From NCBI GenBank assembly GCA_023548195.1, contig JAJHZJ010000311.1, positions 5,406,687 to 5,470,686 on the forward strand: a stretch of DNA of 64,000 nt, written 5' to 3'. The DNA is from Bettongia penicillata ogilbyi (lineage: Eukaryota; Chordata; Mammalia; Diprotodontia; Potoroidae). Shown piece by piece: positions 34,363-46,180 of this stretch. The notes under the pieces are model-generated. The model ran no database searches and was not told the DNA's origin. It saw only the letters and a program-made list of their open reading frames with translations. The position numbers were made by a program, and so were the translations under genes. Within the stretch, counting starts at the first letter, position 1, and each line of letters begins with the position of its first letter.

Positions 34363-34657
34363 CAAAGGGCCAGTTGAGATTATATCACTTAAATTTTATA
34401 TTATTATTTTATTTTATTATTTTTAGTTATTTTTATGTTATTTTTAAATTTTTATTTATTATTTTATTAATATTAAATTATATCAATTAAATAAAGTGGA
34501 CCCAGTCTGAACAATTTCCTGATTTTTCTCCAGGTCTCTTCAGCATTACATGAATCGGAGTGAAGGCACTGGATGATGGGCGTAATACGAGGTTAGAACC
34601 TGATTATTGATAAGGATGAAGGGGCAAGGTACTAAGTAACAAGTAGTGTAGAGTTAA
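34363..34657. repeat. Duplicated block, copy B, with AT-rich insert
   Basis: Same ends and interior as 33521-33720, but an almost pure A/T insert of about 100 bp (34393-34493) separates TCACTTAAATTT from GTGGACCCAGTCTGA. Shared diagnostic strings include CATAATACGAGG/CGTAATACGAGG and ACAAGTAGTGTAGAG. Confidence 0.8.
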
Positions 34658-35330
34658 ACCAATTCACCAATGATTCAGTCAGGGAAGACAGAATGGTAGA
34701 GTGAAGGAGGGAGTGACGGTGAAAGAGCATGTGAAGTAACTAGGAGGTCAGAGTGTTTGGGGGAGCATCAATATACATACTGAAATCCCCTAATAAGAAG
34801 GCATGAGTTGAGGAGGAGAGAAAGACTGAGAGCCAGGCATTAAGCTCATCAGGGTAGGAAGGAGTTTGGTAGATAGTTATCATGAGAAACTTGATTGGAC
34901 GGTAAATTTTGATTGAATAAACCTTACTCCACACTGGTGGTAGCCAGAGAGTTTGAAAGTGGCACTGGGGAGCAAAGAGTATTCCAGATTCCCCAGTATA
35001 ACCAGCTAACTTGAGAGCATGGGTGAAAAGGGCAACTAGTCTTGGAAAAGGCTGTCGGGGATGCCATGTTGGCAGGAGTGAGCCAAGTCTCAATGGGACC
35101 AGAAGTTGGAGGAAGTAGGGAAGGAAAAGTCTTAAGATGAAACTATGAAGCATGCATTCTAGAGAGCACAGAGGAACAGGAGAGTAGATCTGAACAGGAA
35201 TATTTTGGGGAGAGTTTGAGGGAGATGAGAGGAAGGGAGTGGGCAATAGGGGATGGGGAATGGGGTTTGTGTGATAATAGCTGAGGATTCAGAATTGTTG
35301 GGAGAGTATGACAGGGTAGGAGTAGATTGA

Positions 35331-36254
35331 CCATTGAGGAAAGAGTCCAGGAAGATTAATTATGGCTGGAGAGAAGTCCATTGACTGAGGAATATGTTTA
35401 GTCTGTTTCCTGTGATGTCTAGTCTTGTGACCAGTAAGGATGTATTGTGTGAGGCCCATGAAACTTAACTTACAGGAGGCAGGAGCAGGGCAATGTATGT
35501 CCTGGGAAGAGCTGGCAGTTTGAGTTTGATACAGTTCTGGTATGGAGAAGTCAGTGGGACAGAGACAGAGGTTAGAAGCAGGTGTCCTGAAAGAAGGCTA
35601 GGATAGGAGCTCTCTGAGAAGTCTCAGAGGTGAATGCAAAAGTCACAGGCATGATGGGGGAATTGGAAGATACTTGACTGGTACAATTCAGATAGACCTA
35701 TGTTGGTTGGATGTGAAGTACCAATGCATCCTTGTTTACTCCTCACTGTGACTTGTAGAACAAAACATGAGGTTGGATTTATACAATCACCTACGAACCT
35801 CTTGCAGTCGCCACAAATGAAGATACAAGACTAGAAAGACCCATATCCTTAATTGTAATAACCAGCATGGATGTAGTGCTATATATACATAATGGAGGAT
35901 CATTATATTCATTTTACAGAGGGGGAAACTGAGGATCAGACTTGTTCATAGCCATAGAATTAGTATCAGAATTGTCTTTGAACACAGGGCTCCCTGGTCT
36001 TTGAATCCAATATGCTAGCTGTAGGCCAAGTGTCCTTCCTAAGCCGTGGATATTTTTCCTAACCTCAATCATCCTTTAATGTGTGTGCTGACATTCCTTT
36101 TGACTACCTGAGTGGCCAGGGTATCTCTTCAAGCATCCCACATTCCTCCTGGTCAGAATCCTGTCCACAGAGAGACCCACACTGGAACTCCAGAAGGTCC
36201 CATCTGAACTGACTTCCCCCCAAGGAAGGCCTTTCCTTCCTGAGCCCTGTTCAC
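35331..36254. other. Mostly unique intergenic sequence
   Basis: No gene recognised. A minus-strand MIR-like fragment is at about 35910-36020 (TTCATTTTACAGAGGGGGAA). Confidence 0.4.
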
Positions 36255-36720
36255 CCAAGTGACATAGTAGATAGATTATGGGACAGAGTGAGGAAGACCT
36301 GAGCTTGAATTCTACCTCATACATTTACTCTTTCTTTGACCCTGTGACATCTCTGTGCCTCAGTTTCCTAATCTATAGAATGGGAATGGTAGCTTACCTC
36401 ATAAGGTCTCTGTGAGAATCAAATGAGTTACCATGTGTTAAAGAGTTTTACAAACCTTAAAGGGTTATATAAATACTGGTGATGATGATGGTGGTGGTGA
36501 TGATGATTTATTCTTCTCAACAATGCAGCCAAAGGACACTTTGACTTTGCCACCAGCTCCATCTTTATACCCTCAAGACTACTGGGTCGTTCCATCCTCC
36601 CTTTTTAACTCTCCTGTATGTGTGCTCTCAATTCACGTGAGTTCTTTGAAAGCAGGGACTGTCTGCCTTTCTCTCTAAATTTCCAGCACCTAGAAAAGTG
36701 CTTAGAACATTCTTCTTTTC
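36255..36720 (+). mobile_element. CORE-SINE followed by an L2 tail (plus)
   Basis: The SINE (36255-36490) has GTGAGGAAGACCTGAGC, GTGCCTCAGTTTCCTAATC, a GGTCTCTGTGAGAATCAAAT segment and a GATGATGGTGG simple tail. An L2 tail follows to about 36710 (GAAAGCAGGGACTGTCTGCC). Confidence 0.65.
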
Positions 36721-36928
36721 CACATATTCTGCTCAACAACACATACAGGTTAGTCTGACTAATGTTACGCTAGCTTCACTTCTGTCATCTGGGTCCCCCT
36801 TAGTACTCTGGTTCAGGCAGTTGCCTGTTTGAAGAAACAGATTAGCAGTTCAGGAAACACATCATTAAGTTTGATTCAGAGGCATGATATCACAGTGATA
36901 GGTTACCCACTTTTCCAGATATCATCTG

Positions 36929-37135
36929 CTGGAGTGCTCTGTCTCCCTCTTCTCCCCTCTCTCTTCTCCTTTTCCTTCCCCTTGTCTCTCCCTCCTCCCT
37001 CCCCTTGCCTCTTCTTTTACAAAAATTTGCTTCTCTCTTTCCCCTATATCTTTCTTTCTCTTCCTCTCTTTCTCCCCTCCCTCTGTTCTCCCTCTCTCCC
37101 CTTCCCTCTGTCTCTGTCTTCCCCTCCCCTTCCAA
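36929..37135. repeat. Pyrimidine-rich low-complexity tract
   Basis: About 200 bp of irregular C/T on the plus strand. The open frames on both strands here (Ser/Leu/Pro-rich, and Arg/Glu-rich) are products of composition. Confidence 0.85.
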
Positions 37136-37219
37136 AAGCATAATAGCTAACAACCTTTTGATTTGCCTTAAGGATGATTTCATATTTCAGAAGGTGAAGG
37201 AGCTAACAAGGAGGTAATT

Positions 37220-39935
37220 CTGTGTTCTGATTCTCACCAACAGGGAAAATAGGTTACTAGGGTGGAAATGATGAGAACCTTGGTAGAAAGTGACCACTAC
37301 CTTCTAGAGTATGTGACAGAGGAGAAAGAAAGCTGGGACATTCACCCTGTATTTGGGGAAAGAATGTTCAGAGGGTTCAGATGAGTAATAGGAAGATACC
37401 ATAGACTAAAATTCTAGATTACAAGTCAGCCCAGCATAGAAATTCTCAAGAAGGAGATTCTGAAGACACGAAGAGAAACCATTCCAATGAGGAGGAAAAT
37501 GGTGAGATGTCTAAAGTGACTGATGTGGATGCACAGGGTACTCATCACCCAACGTTTTAGATTTTAATACTAAAAGTCCAGGAGATGGAAGCGAGAGTCA
37601 GCAACAGAGGATATTACAGTCATAGTCCTATAAAAAGTTAGAAGTAATAAAGCTCAGAATGACGGGAAGTTAGCAAGGAAATTTAAGGGCACCAAAGGTT
37701 TTAAAAACTCAATTAGAGGAAAGAATAGGATAAAGATATGGGCACAACCCTTGGTTAAGGTGTCTAGGATGATGATAATTGAAAACTGAATGAAGATAGA
37801 ACTGCTGCATTTTTCGTTTGTTCTTTTTCCCCTGCCAAGGAACATGACCTTTTTGCTGGAAATGATAGAACAAAAACGGCTATCAAGGAATTCATAACAA
37901 AAATAGGTAAAAAGATAGAAAGCATTTATTGCTTTCATCTGGCTCAGATGAATTTGAAAAAGGAAAGAAGGGTCAATAGGTCATAGTGTGGTACGGTGGT
38001 AAGAGGACTACCCGAGGAGCCCTAGAACCAGGGTTCAGATCTCACTGTTGACTTTTACCTGTGTGACAATGGACAAATTGCTTCAACACTTCTGGGCCTC
38101 AGTTGCCTCATTTATAAACTGAGAAAGATTAAGTTGTTTCTGTAGTTCCTTCCAGCTCTATCTGTATGAGACCATGTGATTACTGTGCTTCTGATGGTGG
38201 TGTTTGAAAAATAATGGGAAAAGGATAAATGTTATGCTTTTCAAATAAGAGGAAGGGTACGATATCTGTAATCCAAATGTAGACTTCAATTCCTCAGAAA
38301 TTCTAGAATGATTGTTAAGGAGGTGATTGAATGAACCAAGTAAAGGAAGTAATGATTACAAAGAGCTCATTGGCTTCATCAAGACCTGGTCATACAAGGC
38401 TAATGTTATGTTCTTTTCTTTCTTTTCTTTTTTTGATAAGGTTACTAAATCGGTAGCTCAGAGGAGGGCTATAGACAGATATTTCCTAGATTCTAGCAAA
38501 GCACAAGGCATCTCATGTTTGACTTGTGGAAAAATGAAGAGCTGTGCGTTTGATGCCATTACGCCTAGATGAACTCAAAATAATCATTAATATTTCAATG
38601 TTACCTGGGCAAAAGATCCCCACCAGAGCAGCCCAGGGGTCTATGACTAAACATATTTTGCAATGACTTGGAAAAGACATATATGGCATGCTCAGCAAAT
38701 TTATTGATGACATAAAGCTGGGAAATATACCTGGGAGGGGGTCAGAATCCAAAAAAGGTCTTGATAGGCTGGAACAGGGGGATGAACCTAATAATTAATA
38801 ATAATAGCTAACGTGTAGCACTTACTATGTGCAAGGAACTGTGCTAAATGCTTTAGACTGACTACATCATTTGATGCCCACAGCAACCCTGGGAGGTAGG
38901 TGCTATTACTATCCTCATTTTACAGATGAAGAATGAAAGCAAATAGAGGGTGAGTGACTTGACTAGGGTCACACAGCTATTAAGTGTCTGAGGTTAGATT
39001 TAGCAGCTAACATTTATATAGGACTTATTCCGTGCCAAACACTGTACTAAGTGTTTTACATATATTGTCTTTTTGAGCCCTACAACAATCCTGGGACATA
39101 TTATAATTATGAACCCCACTGATTAGTTCACACAGGTATTAGGTGTCTGAGCCCAGGTTTGAACTCAGGTCTTCCTAATTCCAGGTCTGGTGCTCTGTGC
39201 ACTTCACTACCTAGTTGTCCAATTATTTTCAAAATAAGATGATAGTAGAGATAAGTTCAGTGTCTTACACTTATTAAAATACATTTTTTTTTCCTGAAAA
39301 AGACCTAGGGGTTTTAGTGGGCTTCAAGTTCATTAGGAGCAAGTAATGTGACATGGCAAGCAAAGAATCTAACATGACCTTGGACTGAATTAAAAGAATT
39401 TGAATTGGCTTCCAGGAATGAGGAAGTGAGAATCCCTCTGAAACCAACTGGCTCTGGCTAGACCCCACTGGGGAACACTGGATTCAGTTTTGGGTGTCAC
39501 AGTTTAAGAAAGGCTTAAGAAGCTGGAGAGCATCCAGAGGGGGAAAACCAGGGTAGTAAAGGGCCTTTGGAGGAGGGCATGTTTAACCCAGAGAATGGAA
39601 GACCTGGGTAGGAGTTGGGGAGGGGGGCTTATAGTCATCTCCAAGTACTTGGAGGGTCATCCTCCGGAAGAGAGACTGTTGTCTCTGGCCCCAGTGGGCA
39701 GAAGCAGGAAGGTTGGGAGTAGAAGTAGCAAAGAGGCACATTTAGGCTTGATGTCAGGAAAACATTTGTGACAATGAGAGCTGCCCAAGAGTGGAAGGGG
39801 GTATCCTTGGGAACATGGGGGGTTTCCCGTCACTGCACATCCTCAAACTAAGTCCATTCCTTTTTTCTATAAGCTCGACGAGATAGCTGCTCAGGTCCCT
39901 TTTAATGTTCAAATTTAAGGTTTTTGTCATTCCAT
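37220..39935 (+). mobile_element. Long L3/CR1-clade LINE (plus) with SINE insertions
   Basis: Order of recognisable CR1-like blocks: GAAAGTGACCACTACCTTCT (37288), GAGAAACCATTCCAATGAGG, GATAAGGTTACTAAATCGG (38434), TTTATTGATGACATAAAGCT (38700) for the reverse transcriptase YxDD-side region, then the 3' end with GACTGTTGTCTCTGGCCCC and GGCTTGATGTCAGGAAAAC. It is split by a CORE-SINE (37985-38180) and a SINE pair (38790-39225). Heavily mutated and not functional. Confidence 0.6.
38790..39225 (-). mobile_element. Two head-to-tail MIR/CORE-SINEs inside the CR1-like LINE
   Basis: Both read antisense on the plus strand. The first has TAATAATAATAGCTAACGTG, GGGAGGTAGGTGCTATTACT and GGTCACACAGCTATTAAGTG. 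The second begins again with AGCAGCTAACATTTATATAG and ends TTTGAACTCAGGTCTTCC. Confidence 0.75.
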
Positions 39936-39994
39936 TCACCTGTTTTTTGTGGATCTATGTAGCTAGAAGCATCTTTCATGCTGTGTCCACTGAA

Positions 39995-40448
39995 GTAGCC
40001 AAGTGGCACAATGGATAGAATTCTGAGCCGGAAGTCAGGAACATCTGAACTAAAATCCAGCCTCAGATACTGACTATGTGGCTCTGGGCAGATCCCTGTC
40101 TCTGTCTGCCTCAGTTTCCCCATCTATAAAACAGATAATAATAGCACCTGCCTTCTAGGGTTGTTGTGATGAGCAAATAAAATAATATCTGTAAAGTGCC
40201 TGGCTCATGTTCATACATTTCAGACTCTTTGTGACCCCATTTGGGGTTTTCTTGGCAAGGACACTGGAGGGGTTTGCTATTTCCTTCTCCAGCTCACTTT
40301 ACAGATGAGGAAACCGAGTTAAACAGGGTTAAGTGACTTACTCAGGGTCACACAGCTAGTAAGCATCTGAGGCTGGATATGAACTCAGAAAGATGAGTCT
40401 TTCTGCCTCCAGGCCCAGTGCCTTATCCACGGTGCCACCTAGCTGCTC
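39995..40448. mobile_element. Tail-to-tail pair of CORE-SINEs
   Basis: A plus-strand copy (39995-40205, GGCACAATGGATAGAATTC, AAATCCAGCCTCAGATACTG) abuts a minus-strand full-length copy (40207-40448, GACCCCATTTGGGGTTTTCT, GGGTCACACAGCTAGTAAG, ending GGTGCCACCTAGCTGC). Confidence 0.85.
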
Positions 40449-41279
40449 GTATGTGGTACATCATAAGTGCTTAAGACATGCTTGGTCTCTTCCCCTATCT
40501 GGGCACCACCTATATTCCATCCACTTTGTGCATCCCATGGTTTCTGTATCCTTGTATCCAGGGGCCTGTAAGATGCTGGTATTTCTCCAGGCTGCTTCTC
40601 TGGATGGAAGCCTTGGGATTTTCTGTTTGAGAGGAGTAATTTCTCAAAGTTCCACTAGATGACAGTCCAAGCCACACTTAGAGCGCTCCCAGGTCCATAA
40701 GAAGGGAGTTTCTGGGTTCCTCCCCAGGAAATGACTCCTGATTAGCAGGACTGTTTCATTGTTGTTGTTTGGTTCAATGGTCTGTGCCTTTTGTCATTTC
40801 CTAGGTCTTCTGGGGGGTTCCTGGGCCCTATCTGAAGGTGCTGTGTAATAATCAGGAAATATTTATTAAGTGTGTATTACGTACAAGGTGATCTTCCAGG
40901 CTTTCTGGGCACATCTCAGTCTTTCTCCCAAAGATTTTAGGCTCCTGGAACCCTAAATGACAAGGCACTTCAGAGTAAATAGGGGAGGGCTCAGGAGACT
41001 GGAAGGATGTCTGATGGGATTTAGGATCTAATGACAGTCACTGTGTGATCACGAGTTTGAGCAAAGCAATTCATCTCTGTGGGCCTCTGTCAGTAAAACC
41101 AGGAGCTTAGACTGGGGCACTTTTGAGTCTGTTCTTGTTCTAAGAGTCTTAGACTGATCCTATGGCTATTGGTGCAGCTTTCTTGACGTAATCATGCATA
41201 GTTATTCCACATTACTCCCCTTCGTGCTATATGTGTTCCAATGGAACTGGTTTATTTCCTGTCCCCAAGCTAGCTAGTC
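40449..41279. other. Unique intergenic sequence
   Basis: No gene, RNA or clear repeat seen apart from a tiny L2-like phrase near 40850. Confidence 0.4.
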
Positions 41280-41735
41280 AATCTCCCAGCCTTTGCAAAG
41301 ATTGCCCCTAATGCCTGGAATGCCCTCCCTTGCCCCCTCAACTTTTTATATTTTTTTTGGAAATTTATTATAATTTAGTTATTTTCAATCTTCAACATTC
41401 ACTTCCTCAAGGTTTTGAATTCCAAATTTTCTCCCCCCACCCCAGGATAGCGTGCCCTCTCAACCTTATAAAAACATTATCTTCCTTCAGATTCAGCTCA
41501 TTCAAGTCCTTCTCTAGAAACCTTTACTGATATTCCCTTTCCCCTCCAGCTGATGGAGCTCTTTTCCTCCTGTGAAAATTATCACTTGTTATTAATCACC
41601 TACTATGTGCCAGACCTATGAAAAGCAGTATGGTATAGTAGCCAGAAAGACTTGGGTTCAGTTTTCACCTCTGATACCTACTGATTGGTCCTGGTAAATC
41701 AATTAAGCTCTCCGTGTTCTGGCAGTTCTTTCAGA
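41280..41735 (+). mobile_element. L2 LINE (plus) interrupted by an L1 scrap, then a SINE remnant
   Basis: GCCTGGAATGCCCTCCCTTG and TCAAGTCCTTCTCTAGAAAC belong to the L2 3' half. About 41338-41465 is an AT-rich L1 3'-end-like insert (AATTCCAAATTTTCTCCCC). A degraded CORE-SINE follows. Confidence 0.5.
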
Positions 41736-41736
41736 G

Positions 41737-41955
41737 AGGAGTTCTTAACCTTAATGTCATGAATTCCTTGGGAAGTCTGGTGTAACCTTAATATAACTGT
41801 TGCCCGCATTAATCATTGAAGGAAATGCTAAATTTAAATAAGAAGCTAGGGAAATGGAAGACATCATTTTTTCCTGCCCAAGTTCTTGTATCCCCTGAAA
41901 TCTATTCACAAACTCTTGGAGGTCCTTGGACCCCTATGTTAAGACTCTGCTCTAA
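41737..41955. mobile_element. hAT-type MITE, TTCTTAA family, diverged
   Basis: GAGTTCTTAACCTTAATGTC at the left and TGTTAAGACTCTG at the right. The interior retains ATTCACAAACTCTTGGAGG and TCCTTGGACCCCTATG. Confidence 0.5.
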
Positions 41956-42049
41956 GACGATAAGTTGCAGAGAAGATTCTGTCTTGCATTGTTTTCCTCT
42001 TCTGGTAGTTCCCTATACTAATGCAATCACATTTCCAGTGCCTATAGAA

Positions 42050-42300
42050 ACAGTTGGTGGAGCAGTGGACTGAGGGTTCGCTGACCCTGGAGTCAGGAAG
42101 ACCTGAGTTCAAATTCAGCCTCAGGTATATAATAGCTGTGTGACCCTAGGCAAGTCACTTAACCTGTTTCCTCCTTGTAAAATAGGGATAATAATAGCAC
42201 CTACGTCTCTGGATGGTTGTGAGGATTCAATGAGATAATCTTTACAAAAAGCTCTTAGTACAGTGCCTGTCACATAGTAGGTGTTGTATAAATGCTCATC
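42050..42300 (+). mobile_element. Full-length CORE-SINE (plus)
   Basis: CTGGAGTCAGGAAGACCTGA, GTTCAAATTCAGCCTCAGG, GCTGTGTGACCCTAGGCAAG, AGGGATAATAATAGCACCTA and CAGTGCCTGTCACATAGTAG give head, core and 3' part in order. Confidence 0.85.
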
Positions 42301-42359
42301 CCTATTTTCCTTCCCTGCCTCCTCCCTCCCCTCTCCCACTCCTATTCACCAGGTTTGAT

Positions 42360-42730
42360 GTGGCTGTTGTCCTTCATTTTCGAAGAGGACCGATGACGTA
42401 GGGGGCAATGTCTCGTGTGTGGATTGGATTTAAGTGAAGCAGCATTGCACAGTCATCATCCTCTCTTTCTTCCAGAGTCGTCAAAGTCAAGATGACCGGC
42501 AATGACTCAGGATGCAGTGGATGACCTTGGCGTCTTCAGTGTCTGACCGAGCTCTGAGCTCTCCAGCACCTGTTTCAGCTGCCTTTGTGGGTGTTGGAAC
42601 CAATTGTTCTCCTCTACGCATTCCACTGGGGAAAGTCTTCACATGCTTGGGGCAGACATCCCTCTAACTCTCTGATGGGTTGGAGGCCTGTTGGTTACCT
42701 GAGGGTTGGGTGCCATAGGTACTCAGCCTA
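42360..42730 (-). mobile_element. Family X interspersed repeat (minus), longest copy
   Basis: GTTGTCCTTCATTTTCGAAG at the left is the antisense of the family 3' end, followed by TGGATTGGATTTAAGTGAAG and GACTCAGGATGCAGTGGATG. It extends beyond the part shared with 243-497. Confidence 0.5.
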
Positions 42731-43179
42731 CTTTATCCTATCTGCTGAGATGGTTTGACTGAATTTGTTTTTTATAATTCAAATTTAACATGTTAGTTTC
42801 ACCACTGACCTACTTGTCTGTGTCTCCTGATTTTCCTTCTGTTATCTTGTTTTTTAAAAAAAAAGATTAATGGATGCTTTTGTCTTTCTTTTCTTTTTGA
42901 ATATCACTATCACTAACCTCTCATTGGAGAAAGCCTTCTATAAAAAAGAAAAATTAAATCCTTCCTTTGTAACACATAAGTAGAGTCATATGAAACCAGT
43001 TCACAGATTGCCTGTGTTTGAAAACATATGTCTCATTCTGCACCTCTAGTCCATAACCTATAGGACTAGCTAACTTTCCCAACAGGTTGGAAACATGACT
43101 CATTATCAGCCTTCTAAAGTCGTAATTGGATTTTGCTTTGATCACAGTCGTTATGTCTTTCTTTCACAGCTGTTTTCTG

Positions 43180-43890
43180 TAGTCATTGTATAAATCATTT
43201 TTCTGGTGCTGCTCATTTCATCATGCTCCCAAGTTTCTTTGAACCTGTCCCTGTTACCATTTCTTATGGTATAATAATATTCTATTAAATTACGATAGAA
43301 TAATTTATTCTGCCATTTCTCAATTGATGTCCAGCTACTTTGTTCCAAACAAAGCTAAAACAAAGTGTTGCTATAATTATCATTGAACATGTGAGTCTTT
43401 TCCCTCTCTCCTTGATAGCTTTGGGGGGTATAAGTCCAATACTTTTGAATTCAAGGGAATACATAGTTTAGTGACTTTTGTCACTATTACAATAAATTTT
43501 GCGATTTATTTACAATTTAATTTTAAATTTAATTATTTACAAATTTACAATTTAATATATTTTGCAATTACAATAAATTACAATGTAAATTAAATATGAT
43601 TAAATTAAATATTTAATTTTTATTTATTAGATTTATTAATAATTAGTTTTATTAAATATTATATTTAAATTTAATATTTAATTAAATATAAATTTTAGTG
43701 GTAGGGCATTAATGTGCTTGTCCTTACATATCCCTTCCGAAAATTGTCATTTTTCCTTTTTTGGTCATTTTGCCAATCTGAGTATGAAGTAGAATATGAG
43801 TAGTTTTAAATTACATTTGCCTTACTATGAATGATTTGGAGTATTTTTTTCCATTTGGTTGTTGAAAGCTTGCTTTTCTTCTTTTGAAAA
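43180..43890 (-). mobile_element. L1 LINE 3' region (minus) with AT-rich insert
   Basis: L1 antisense phrases ATAATAATATTCTATTAAAT and TTTCTCAATTGATGTCCAGC precede an A/T tract (43490-43695), and L1 text resumes with TTGCCAATCTGAGTATGAAG. The minus strand encodes ORF2-end residues like IEYYYTIRNGNRDRFKETW. Confidence 0.7.
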
Positions 43891-43899
43891 ATGTGTTTA

Positions 43900-44585
43900 T
43901 AGCCTTAGAGAATTGTGCCCTGCAAGGCCCTGGACCGTTTTCTCTTTTTTCCCTCTACTTTGTCCCTTGATGAACTCATTCTATTCCGTGACTTCAGTTA
44001 TCACTTCTGTGTAAATTATTTCCAGATCGATTTATCTCGTCCAAGTGTTTCTCCTGAGAGCTACTTCTCCGTTACCTGATGTACATTTCACCCTGGATGT
44101 CCTGTATGCATCTTAAGCTCAGTATGTGCAAAATGGTATTCATTACATGCCCCCTGCCTGAAATCCTCCTCTGTTACTGCCATCCCCTCAAGTCACTTTG
44201 ACATCATTGTCAATCCCTCACCTTCACCCCACGTGTCTAGGCACACTGACCTACATTTTGCTTTGCATTGGTTGTTCGCCATGCTTGGAATGTTCTCCCT
44301 CCCATCCTGTGACTCTCAGAATCTTTGTTTTGCTTTAAGACTCAGTTCAAAGGTCACTCTTCTAGGAGGTCTTTCTTGGTTTGCCTAGCTGCTAATGCCT
44401 TTCTTTTCTAAGGTTACTACATTTATTTTTTGCATTCTGATTTATACATGCTGTCTCCCCCATCAAAATGTGAGCTCCTTGAGGGTATGGAAGATTTTTT
44501 TTTTTTTTGTATTCTTAGAGCTAAGCAGAGTGCCTGGCACCATAGTAAATGCTTATTAAATGCTTGTTGATGTATTGCATGAAAG
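43900..44585 (+). mobile_element. L2 LINE 3' half (plus)
   Basis: GACATCATTGTCAATCCCTC, GCTTGGAATGTTCTCCCTCC, GCTTTAAGACTCAGTTCAAA, TGAGCTCCTTGAGGGTATGG and AGTGCCTGGCACCATAGTAA follow in L2 order. Confidence 0.75.
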
Positions 44586-45069
44586 AAAGACTTAATGACT
44601 GTGATCAAAGCAATAACCAATTATGACTCTAGAAGGCTGATAATGAGTCATGTTTCAATTGATAAATCAATCGAAAAGGTCAGATTTTAACTTGGGTTTT
44701 CCTAATCCCAAACCCAGTGCTCTACCCACCTAGTTACCCTCAACATATTATTAGATTTCCTAGTTTATTCTACACTTCTTTTTAATGGTTGAATTAATTC
44801 CATTCATGTTCATTATTGTGATTATTAATTATTTATTTCACTCCATAGTAAGCTTTTGTGCTTTTTCTTCCTTTCCTCCCTTCCCTCTGTCTTTTTCAAA
44901 GAAGAAAGGGGTGGTGAAAGAGAAGGAATCTGATCACTACTGGTAATCTGTAATTGAAGTGGTCTGTTCCTATTCCTCTGTCCTTCCTTTCTTAATCAAG
45001 CTCACATCCCAATACATTGTTATGCTTTCTTTTTAGCTCTTTAATTATCCCCCTTTGCGGTGATTTTTA

Positions 45070-46180
45070 GGCAGTTAGGTGATGCAGTAGATAGTGTATT
45101 CTTGAAGTCAGGAAGAAGACCTGAGTTTAATTTTGGACTCAAATACTTATTAGCCGGGTGACTCTGGGCATGTAATTTAACCTTTCTCTGCCTCAGTTTA
45201 CTAATTTGTCAAAGGTGATTAAAAATAGCACCTGACTCCTAGATTTGCTGACAATATAGAGAGTATTTGTAAAGTACTATGCAAACCTCAAAGCACTTTA
45301 TAAATATAAGCTATTGTTATTAGCTTACATTAATATTAATATTATTACTATCTTGTTAAGGTTTGCTGACTACACTAAATATATTATAGTTAGATCCGTT
45401 CAACGACCTTTGGAACAAGTGCTATATTATTCCCATTTAACAGATGGGGAAAGTTCAGCTGACAATAGGTAAGTGACTTGCCTAGGACCATATACCTAGT
45501 AAGTGTCTGAGGCAGGATGAATGAAAGTCCAAATCAGGCAAGAAAATCCCTGAAGATACAGAACAAAGCTAGCAGGGAGTGTCCGATTAAATAAAGGTTT
45601 TTCAATGTTGGGGAACCATGAACATGTTTATTGACAGCAAGGAAGGAGCCAGTGGATATGATAGTGGGGGATATCCATTGGAGAAGTCAAGAGAGCCTAG
45701 GGTTAAGGCTGCAACTGGTGAGTGTGTGTGGTGGGATGGAGTTAATTTTGGCAAGGAGAAGAGTCACATCTTCATTTGATATAGGAATAAAGGCAGACAT
45801 TGTGGGGGAAGAGGTCTGAATGCGAGGTCAGGATGGGGAGAGAAGAGGGAGTTTTGACTAATATCTTCAGTGTTTACACTAAAGTATGAGGTGAGGGCCT
45901 CAGGAGAGAGGATCCAGGGAGAGAGGGCACCATAAGAAATTTGAGGAGATATGAGGTGTGAAACAGCCAAACTGATTAGGAAGCTATCCCTGTAGAGAGG
46001 TCTGTGATTCCCCAGAACAGAGCTTCCTTCTCTGATTCCCACTTCCCTCTATGTGTGGTATCTCTCCATTAGAATATAAACTCTCTGAAGTCAAGGTTTT
46101 TAGAAGCCCAGCACCAAGCATGGTGCCTGGCACATAATATGTGCTCAATAAAAGCTAGTTCATTCATTCAATATTAGTAT
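45070..46180. mobile_element. CORE-SINEs and L2 fragments
   Basis: A plus-strand CORE-SINE (45070-45320), a minus-strand MIR-like piece (about 45420-45520), a probable minus-strand L2 internal fragment (about 45600-46030, judged by similarity to 34060-34340), and a plus-strand L2 tail (46065-46180, CATGGTGCCTGGCACATAAT). Confidence 0.5.

Larger units (their letters stand above)
32240..35330 (-). mobile_element. Long L2-clade LINE (minus), degenerate
   Basis: A minus-strand non-LTR element about 3.1 kb long. Near its 5' side (35000-34740) it encodes an APE-type endonuclease end: GYTGESGILFAPQ, IYQTPSYPDELNAWL and FLLGDFSMYIDAP. Near its 3' side (about 32850-32800) it encodes the reverse transcriptase C-terminal motif LDYCNSLLVGLP. 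The L2 tail with ACTTACTATGTTCTAGGAAC lies at 32262. Frames are broken, and it is interrupted by a duplicated block and a hAT fragment near 33270-33320. Confidence 0.75.

Noticed and set aside
34740..35246. 168-codon open frame on the minus strand as a cellular gene
   Set aside because: It carries LINE endonuclease motifs, lies inside a longer L2 relic, and has no start context, promoter or splice structure of its own.
36829..37217. Open frames in the CT-rich tract
   Set aside because: Low-complexity composition on both strands.
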